A stretch of 64,000 nt of DNA from Lycocorax pyrrhopterus obiensis (lineage: Eukaryota > Chordata > Aves > Passeriformes > Paradisaeidae). The notes under the pieces were generated by a model. That model worked only from the letters and a program-made list of their open reading frames with translations. It had not been told where the DNA came from and did no database searches. Numbering within the stretch: the first letter of the stretch is position 1; each line of letters opens with the position of its first letter. Position numbers and translations under genes: made by a program. The stretch is taken from positions 3,348,001-3,412,000 of the forward strand of contig JACSVZ010000038.1 of the NCBI GenBank assembly GCA_014706295.1, written 5' to 3'. Shown one piece after another: positions 58,142-64,000 of the stretch.

Positions 58142-60438
58142 CTGAGAGGGAAGAAACCCTTGATCAGAATCAACAGAAAGATTTGGCCCCTGAAATATTC
58201 AGGGTGACCTTGGTCCTCAAATCAGAAGTCCTGTTTAAACAGAGAATCACAGAAATGTTGCAGGGACAGGACTTCTGGATTTCTACAGCAATCTTCTTGA
58301 AGCAGGACCAACATTAGAACCTTTCATCTTCTGCCAGGTCCCAGAATATTATTTCTTACCTTGGAAGAGGGGAGAATGAGATGACATCCCAGCTGTCTGT
58401 CTCCGTGTTCAGCCTTTGCACTCCATCATATACATGTCCATTCTCATCCAGGCCACAGACCACATAGATCCTGGTTCCCACACTGACCGCATCACCTCTC
58501 TCCACAGGCTGAGCCATAGGACTCATGCTTTCCCACTCTGACTCCATCAAAGCCATGCGCTCCACTGCTGGGATTATCCCTTCATCTGTGCTCCCTCCAA
58601 GAACATACAGGTAGAGCCCTACTCCTACTGCACAGTGGCTATTGCGGGACTTCTTCATGGCTGGCCCTTCCAGCCAGCAATTGTCCAAGCAATTGTAGAT
58701 AAGCACCCAATCCACACTGTACCACACAAACTCATCCCGGAAATATCCTCCTGTCACAAAAAGGAAGCTCCCTGGAAAGACAGCAAAGAAAATATTAGTC
58801 ACATGAAGGCTAAAAATTGTTCCTGATAGCTGGGGTTCTCTTTTCTCCCTGGGCTGTACTGATAAGGTGCAAGATGAGGAGAGAAAATCACTGCTCTGTC
58901 AATCAGTTTGCAGTATTTAATTCCTCATCCACACAGATACACTGGGCCTACAGTATGCAGCCAGTCTTTCCAAACCTGCTCCCATTTTTCAACAGAATCA
59001 TGGAAACCGCTGGTTGGAAAGAACCTCAGGGATCTCACTTCCAAACTCCTACCAGAAAAGGGACTATTACCAACACTAATACAGGAAGCCATAGTATTGA
59101 GCTGGCTTGAAAGTCTCCAAGCATGAAGATTTCCCAACATCTATGGATAAGTTTGATGTAATGGCAACTATAAATCAGAAGTCGCCTGTTATCTGTCTAA
59201 AACAATTCAAAAGAGAAGGCCAAAAAAATACACTGCTTAAAGCCAACTCCTTAGACTAATTCCAGATAAAGCCACTGTAAGGAGCTCAACAGACTGCGTA
59301 GTTTCTGCTATATGAGAAGAAATAGTGTCGTCTAGCATTCTCCCAGGACTAAGGAAAACAAAACCGTTCTTTGAACAAATATGAACACCAATATGAACGA
59401 GTTTTTAGCAATGCTGCGCACAACAGTTATACAGCAACAGCTGGACTCCCTGCATTTGGGACTCTCAGTGACAACTTCTGTTTGCGTTTGCTCAGTCTCC
59501 CTTCTCTGTAAGTTACCTACTGCTGCCACTGCGTACTGGGTGAGGTTCCTGCGCTGCAGTGGAGAACAAGCCTGCCAGGTCCCTGTTTTAGGTTGAAAGA
59601 GAAATAATTCTTGCTGTTCCTTGTCATGCTTTCCTCCCAGGACGTATAAGGTGTCATAGCTCCGACCAGCATAAGGACACACTTTCGGATTTTGCCAGCT
59701 GGGTGGAGGACAGCTGTCTAACTTCTTTATTAGTCTGGAAAAGATATCTGTCTCTCCACGATGCCTGCTGCGTTTCACCAAGATATCGAGGAAGGACAAA
59801 CTCAGAAAAGTGACCCTGACTTGGCCCACCAAATCCAGAAATTCTTCCTCTCTTGTTGCCGGGTCCTCCATTATCCAAATCATAACGCTGTCAAAAACCA
59901 CATCCTCTCTTGAAACGAAGAGGTCATCACTTTTCAGGAGCTGCATCAGCATTTCCTTGGGTAGTGCCTTAAATTCTTCCTGGCATATCACATCCCCCCA
60001 GTGAGTGAGAGCCACATTCATAGCAGACACGTACAACTCTGTAAAGGCAAATTGCTGTGAGTAGGTCATCAGGCCCAGGCAGTTGGAAACATGAAGTTCT
60101 CTCTCCAGAAATTTCTCACACAACAGTTTCACCCTGTCAAACTGAAAAAAATCAGCTGTTTCCAGTAAGCTGGTCACATTTTCTTGACCTATGAGCACTT
60201 GGGCTGTGCGAGTGAACTCAAGTAGTGCCTGAAAAGGCACTGCATCGATCCCTTTGATCACTATGTGCTGTTCAGTGCTCTCTCTCGCTCCTCCAAAAAA
60301 CATGGCTTCAAAATATCGACTGTGTACTGAAAGCACCCTGCGGCTGACCTGGAAGAGTCTCTCTCCAACCTCAAGAATTGTGTCTGCAATCATTTCTGTC
60401 TGAGGTCCCAGCTCCTGTGGCTCTTGTGCAGGCTCCAT
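57829..60438 (-). CDS. BTB-BACK-Kelch protein (KLHL family), complete
   Basis: Probable CUL3 ubiquitin-ligase substrate adaptor, cytosolic. Exons on the minus strand are 60438-59517, 58771-58360 and 58141-57829: 1647 bases, 548 residues, all introns GT-AG and in phase (745 and 218 bases). Residues about 12-112 form a BTB domain (SVHSRYFEAMFFGGARES), about 117-222 a BACK domain with the usual SNCLG start and KSDDLFVSRED, and 261-548 six Kelch blades (YVLGGKHD, FVTGGYF, YVLGGSTDEG, YVVCGLDENG, YTVGGG, YLLGQRKGN). The ending GCVSVRRFDTWA and the blade pattern recall the KLHL6/24/35 group, but I cannot name an orthologue. The BTB start is short: residues before VLEVGE-like strand B1 are few. The gene converges with CERS4 and points the same way as LSM7. 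The start is the first ATG, with an acceptor-like site just upstream. Confidence 0.9.
58236..58320 (-). repeat. Possible CR1 3' remnant in Kelch gene intron 2
   Basis: 'gagaatcacagaaatgttg' and 'gcagggacaggacttctgg' resemble the antisense CR1 terminus ('gaatcacagaatggttgg'). It is short and degraded. Confidence 0.4.
58360..58771 (-). CDS. Kelch-like gene exon 2: Kelch blades 2-4
   Basis: It follows TTTCCAG and ends CCAAG|GTAAGA. It encodes SFLFVTGGYFRDEFVW through DVISFSPLP, with each blade showing the GG pair or a variant (blade 4 reads VVCG). The ATG upstream of the acceptor in the same frame is intronic. Confidence 0.9.
58994..59090 (-). repeat. CR1 3' remnant, antisense, in Kelch gene intron 1
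   Basis: 'agaatcatggaaaccgctgg' then 'ttggaaagaacctcaggg' and 'atctcacttccaaactcc' follow the antisense CR1 end. Confidence 0.6.
59517..60438 (-). CDS. Kelch-like gene exon 1: BTB, BACK and first Kelch blade
   Basis: It encodes residues 1-307 plus one base. The true exon ends at GCAGTAG|GTAACT. The open frame runs on for about 60 more codons into the intron (LQRRETEQTQTE), so a simple reading-frame call would give a wrong C-terminus. A TGGCAG acceptor-like site nine bases before the ATG suggests a separate noncoding exon further up. Confidence 0.9.
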
Positions 60439-60454
60439 GCTTGTAGACTGCCAG

Positions 60455-62350
60455 GCAGTTAATTTTAACTCAGTTTTATGCAGCCCTTACCCATGTGAGA
60501 TCTCTGGAAACACTATCCCCCTAGCTAGGATAAATAGGAGATAAGCCAATCTTGTCCTAAAAATAGAATGTTTTCTACTCTCCTGCTTTGCTCTTCTGTC
60601 TTTCCTGTTGCTTTCTGAAGAGCAATAGCAGAACTGCTGTATAACCAAAAAAATGTAGATTTGACTGGTATCTACTTTTACCAGGTTAGGCTACAGCAAA
60701 CTAGGGGAGCTGTTGGCCAAGCAAAGAGCCTAGGGCAGAAAGAAAAAACAGGAGAAACAGCCAAAGCTTCCTAAGCACTGAGTAAACACCAAGAAGTTGT
60801 AGAAAACATTGAACCCATTTGGAAAAAAGCAACCATTACCTCATCTTTCATTAGTTCAAATTTAATCAAATACCAAAGTGATTACAGTTTTTATTGTGTA
60901 TCTAACTTTATACTTTAGTAAGAGAGAAGAGGAAGGAGTAAGCCCCCATTCAAACCCAGATGGCTTTACGTATTCAGTCATCCTCAATCTGAATGCACTA
61001 AATAAATACAGATGTAGGACAAGCAACAGCTCACTGATGCCACAGTGAATTTTTCCAGAGCTATTAAGTGAAGAGATTTGCATAGTGACCTTGAAGTAAC
61101 GCCCCTTACCCAAAGAGCCCATACCAGCAAGACTCACTCCCAGTTCTTGGCAGAGCTCAGCAAACAGAAACTGTGCCAGTGCCTCACCACGCCCAACATA
61201 AAAACTTTCTTCCTCATTCCTAGTCTGGATCACCGCTCTTTTAGCTTAAACCATTACCCCTTGTCCTATCACAACCCCTTGTTCCTATCCTGCTAAAATG
61301 TCTGCCCCCTATAGTTTTCATATTCTTCTTTTCAGGTACTTGACTCCCAAGTCTAACCCCGAAGTCTGCGCTACAGAAAAGGAGAGCCATGCAGCTCACA
61401 ATGAAGACCAAGCAACCGATCAGCTGAGCAGGAAATGTTGGGAACACGCCCCTCTTCAGAGCTTACACACTTGACCCATGGCTTCAGGCAGATCTCCCTG
61501 CACTGAGAGCCCAGAATCCACCCCAGAGAGCTGTTCCTGATACTACACTTAGAGTGCAAAGATAATGCAGCATGTTACTGGCATCAACACCAGCAATCTT
61601 TCTCCCACCTAAAGGACAGTTCAAGACTCTGCTCAGGCTGATGGTGAGCAAATTCTACTCCTCACACTCTTAAGTAAGGACTCTCTTTTGAATTGTGCAG
61701 TTGCAGGAACAAGTTTTGTAGCATTAGAAAGAAACTAGGTTGTGAGGAGCACAACTTTATAGACAGCTCTGTGAACCCCCAGATTAAAATGCAGAAGCAT
61801 CCAAGTTCACACAGGCATCACACAAGACACCCGGTCCCTAGTTTCAGAGCCTCCTGGAAAAGCCAGATTCACTGAACTGAAATTTACTCTAAGCTCCCAC
61901 CCATTTCAGAGCTGACCCAGGAAAGGCTACGCACAGAAGAACAGTGCTGTGGCCAAAATAACCAATACAACCGGTACTTGCCGTGTGTTCTTGTCAACCT
62001 TCAGGAACAAAACTGCTGCTGCCAGCAAAACAATTCACTCTGCCACAGCTGCCTCATAAAGAGTCCTCTATAAAGGGAAAAGCAGGTGGCAAAAGCAGGT
62101 TACATACAGGCTCCAGGTACATACCTCAACCGGGCAGTCTTTGAAATGCTTCAGAAGAGGGACCAGATGCTCTCAGGCCTTTCTCATCAATTCCCTGTAT
62201 GAAGCATGGCTTCTGCTCTGGTCCCTCCTGATCCTGCAGTGTTTATGCACCTCCTGAACTAACTTAATTTAGATTTACGGCTGGAGAACTGTAATACCAG
62301 CTGTTGTGCACTTTTACAGACTAAAAACCAGACATTTAGAAACAGATTAA
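60455..62350. other. Gap between the Kelch gene and LSM7
   Basis: No gene recognised. It includes the Kelch gene 5' flank (no CpG island or TATA evident) and an old CR1 fragment. A 123-codon minus-strand frame at 60862-61233 has no domain. Confidence 0.5.
61195..61345 (-). repeat. Old CR1 fragment, antisense
   Basis: 'ccattaccccttgtcctatc', 'tgtctgccccctatag' and 'cttcttttcaggtacttg' follow the antisense CR1 order, in which the consensus reads 'cattccctcttgtcctatca' and 'cctttcaggtagttgtag'. Confidence 0.6.
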
Positions 62351-62356
62351 TTTGTC

Positions 62357-63252
62357 TTTATTCACTCAAAACTCCTCAAATCTTGCATTTTCTGCAGTAT
62401 AAAAGAAATAAAAATGTTTACTTACAAATCAAGTTATAACAAGCAGAACCACAAGTGGATAGCTACAATATAAAAATATGCAGTATTTCCAGACACTGCC
62501 TACAAGTGAACAAACATTAGGATATTAAATATTCTTCCCCTAAAATTCCAAGTATCAAATAGATACCTCCATAAGGTTCAAGTCACTCAACCAAGAATCA
62601 TCCCACAAGTTAGATCAGTGCTCCTGTAGAAATGTGTGAGCCTGCTGATACACAGATCACAGCCCACCAGATCTGGAACAAGTGCTGGAAAAGACCTTCT
62701 TGGCTACATTCCTTGTAAAGGTGATGACACTACACAAGGAAGTAATTTTCCTGCACAAAAGAGACTGAACTCAACAGCAGAAGACTACAACATAATGCTT
62801 CCCCAGCTGAGTACTGATATCTAAGAGGAAGAAAAACATGTTCTACTGTATTTAGGCTTTAGATTAATTCAGATTAAATACATTTCAATGTATTTAAAAA
62901 TTGAAAGAATATAACCAATATTCAGGCATTCTTAACTAATTTTATGGGGTTGTTTCAAAACTCACAAGACCAAGAAGGTCTCAGACAATTCATGACAATA
63001 TGTTCTCTCCTGTCAGCTCTAAACAACATAGTTACACACTTATTTGGGAGTGGGAGGAAAACAAGAACGTACTTCTTACATTTCCCATCCTCTCATTATT
63101 TATGAAAGCCACAAAAATAAAAGTTGACTTTTTTTCACACTAACAAATACACATTCAAACTCCCGCCCCAAAACAGGAAGCTTCTCACACACTGATAGTT
63201 TTCTCCAATGACTTGCCCCCCTGAAGATTTCAGAGACAATCCAAAGAAAGCA
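62357..63252 (-). other. LSM7: Probable LSM7 3' UTR
   Basis: AT-rich noncoding sequence from the LSM7 stop down to an AATAAA on the minus strand (62357-62362). About 0.9 kb is long for this gene, so an earlier variant signal (CATAAA near 63098) could be the main site. Confidence 0.45.
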
Positions 63253-63395
63253 TTAGCCATCTTGCTGCTGAATGAAAGGGTTTGGAATAGCTTCCATTCC
63301 ATCCTGTGGACAAATCAGAACCACAGAAGTCCCTCTGCAAACCACAAGTCCCAGCTGACGTGTGTCTTCTGTTAATTTGAATTGATCATCCGGAT
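63253..63395 (-). CDS. LSM7: LSM7, last coding exon (partial gene)
   Basis: LSm7 is part of the Lsm2-8 ring on U6 snRNA (nucleus, splicing) and the Lsm1-7 ring (cytoplasm, mRNA decay). After a TTTTTAG acceptor the exon encodes PDDQFKLTEDTRQLGLVVCR, then GTSVVLICPQDGMEAIPNPF and IQQQDG before TAA. This is nearly identical to the human C-terminus, covering the Sm2 motif (VCRGTSVVLI), with Phe for Tyr in DDQYKL and Gly for the final Ala. The exon starts mid-codon, with the G of Asp coming from the preceding exon. The roughly 55 N-terminal residues, including Sm1, are not in the remaining 0.6 kb and must lie beyond the right edge. The open frame upstream of the acceptor (YFPVLTVDLCFL) is intronic. 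Confidence 0.95.
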
Positions 63396-64000
63396 CTAAA
63401 AAGCAGAGATCCACGGTTAGAACAGGAAAATAAGAAAAAGAAACCAAATTCCATCAACTGCAAAAGGCACAGACATGCATGTTCTTTCCTGGCATAACTG
63501 CTTTGTTTTATTGAACACATGGACTATACAGGTGATGCAGCAGTGACATCTGATGTTTTCAAGACCTTACTGACAGCGAGCAATAAAGAACTTTGTATGC
63601 AACAAAAAGCAGAACACATTTATTAAAGAATTCAAAGGCCCTTTCATTCATCTAACCAATAGTATACATGCAAGTGATTAAAAACAGCTCTTGATCCCAT
63701 TTCAAATGTCGTTACAGACAAACACTTGGGGATCAATGCCAATCAGAAAAAGACCCTGACTTCTAAATGCCCCAGGGAAGAGAGCACCGGTCCATTCCCA
63801 GACCAGGCCAAACAGGGCTAGATCGGGACAGACAAACACTTACAAATCCGCCAGTTCTATCTTCCATGAGATATCTCTATATTCAATAAAAATGAACAAC
63901 ACATTTTAAAACTCCCTTTTAAAGAGAATTCAAAGCTTCAGGTGTTTCCTTTTAAGCAGGTAAGAGAATACTCTTCAAAAACACTGTCCTATCAAATGAT
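63396..64000 (-). other. LSM7 intron, continues past the window
   Basis: No coding segment matching the LSM7 middle (LVLDGTIEYMR) was found on either strand, so this should be intron. I see no repeat or small RNA that I can support. Confidence 0.6.

Noticed and set aside
59332..59516. C-terminal extension of the Kelch protein (LQRRETEQ...)
   Set aside because: This is intron read-through past the GTAACT donor. The joined exons give a complete six-blade Kelch domain instead.
60862..61233. A 123-codon minus-strand gene between the Kelch gene and LSM7
   Set aside because: It has no domain, overlaps an old CR1 fragment at its start and is not linked to any exon by splice phase.
63530..63575. 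A box C/D snoRNA in the LSM7 intron (gtgatgc ... ctga)
   Set aside because: The boxes are too close together, the C box is imperfect and no terminal stem is seen.
1..64000. CRISPR arrays, bacterial operons or phage-like systems
   Set aside because: None is present. The sequence is vertebrate nuclear DNA with introns and avian retroelements.

Overview
This is vertebrate nuclear DNA, almost certainly from a bird and probably a passerine. Genes are split by GT-AG introns. The dispersed repeats are CR1 LINE 3' ends, avian endogenous retrovirus LTRs, and a tRNA-Ile-headed, CR1-tailed SINE of the kind described from zebra finch (TguSINE1). The gene set (CERS4, LSM7) suggests the avian counterpart of human 19p13 (chicken chromosome 28); that placement is from memory of synteny, not from a search.

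Layout. 1-5.7 kb: no gene recognised; an antisense CR1 endonuclease scrap, an ERVL-type LTR and a CR1 3' end. 5.76-6.1 kb: a CpG island with a strong splice donor, the likely promoter and noncoding first exon of the main gene. 6-45.2 kb: ceramide synthase 4 (CERS4) on the + strand. Its ten coding exons run from 21373 to 44880, encode 398 residues, join in frame and end before a poly(A) signal at 45183. Its introns hold CR1 copies, a candidate LTR near 26 kb, and two related LTRs in opposite orientation in one intron (37.0-38.1 and 38.9-40.2 kb). 45.2-57.5 kb: a repeat-rich gap with a solo LTR bounded by a perfect 6-bp duplication, the tRNA-derived SINE, two antisense CR1 copies, a CpG-rich LTR, and two exons of a second, divergent ceramide synthase that appears decayed. 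57.6-60.45 kb: a complete three-exon BTB-BACK-Kelch gene on the - strand, 548 residues. 62.35-63.4 kb: the last coding exon and 3' UTR of LSM7 on the - strand; its upstream exons lie beyond the right edge.

The three genes are not an operon and share no obvious pathway: CERS4 makes ceramides in the ER, the Kelch protein resembles CUL3 substrate adaptors, and LSM7 is part of the U6 snRNP and mRNA-decay LSm rings. CERS4 and the Kelch gene converge on the repeat-rich gap. The most interesting points are the second ceramide synthase fragment, whose two exons stay open through offsetting indels and which keeps a motif lost from the intact gene; the inverted LTR pair in a CERS4 intron; and the Kelch gene, which I could not assign to a named orthologue. 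I saw no prokaryote-like or wholly new system.
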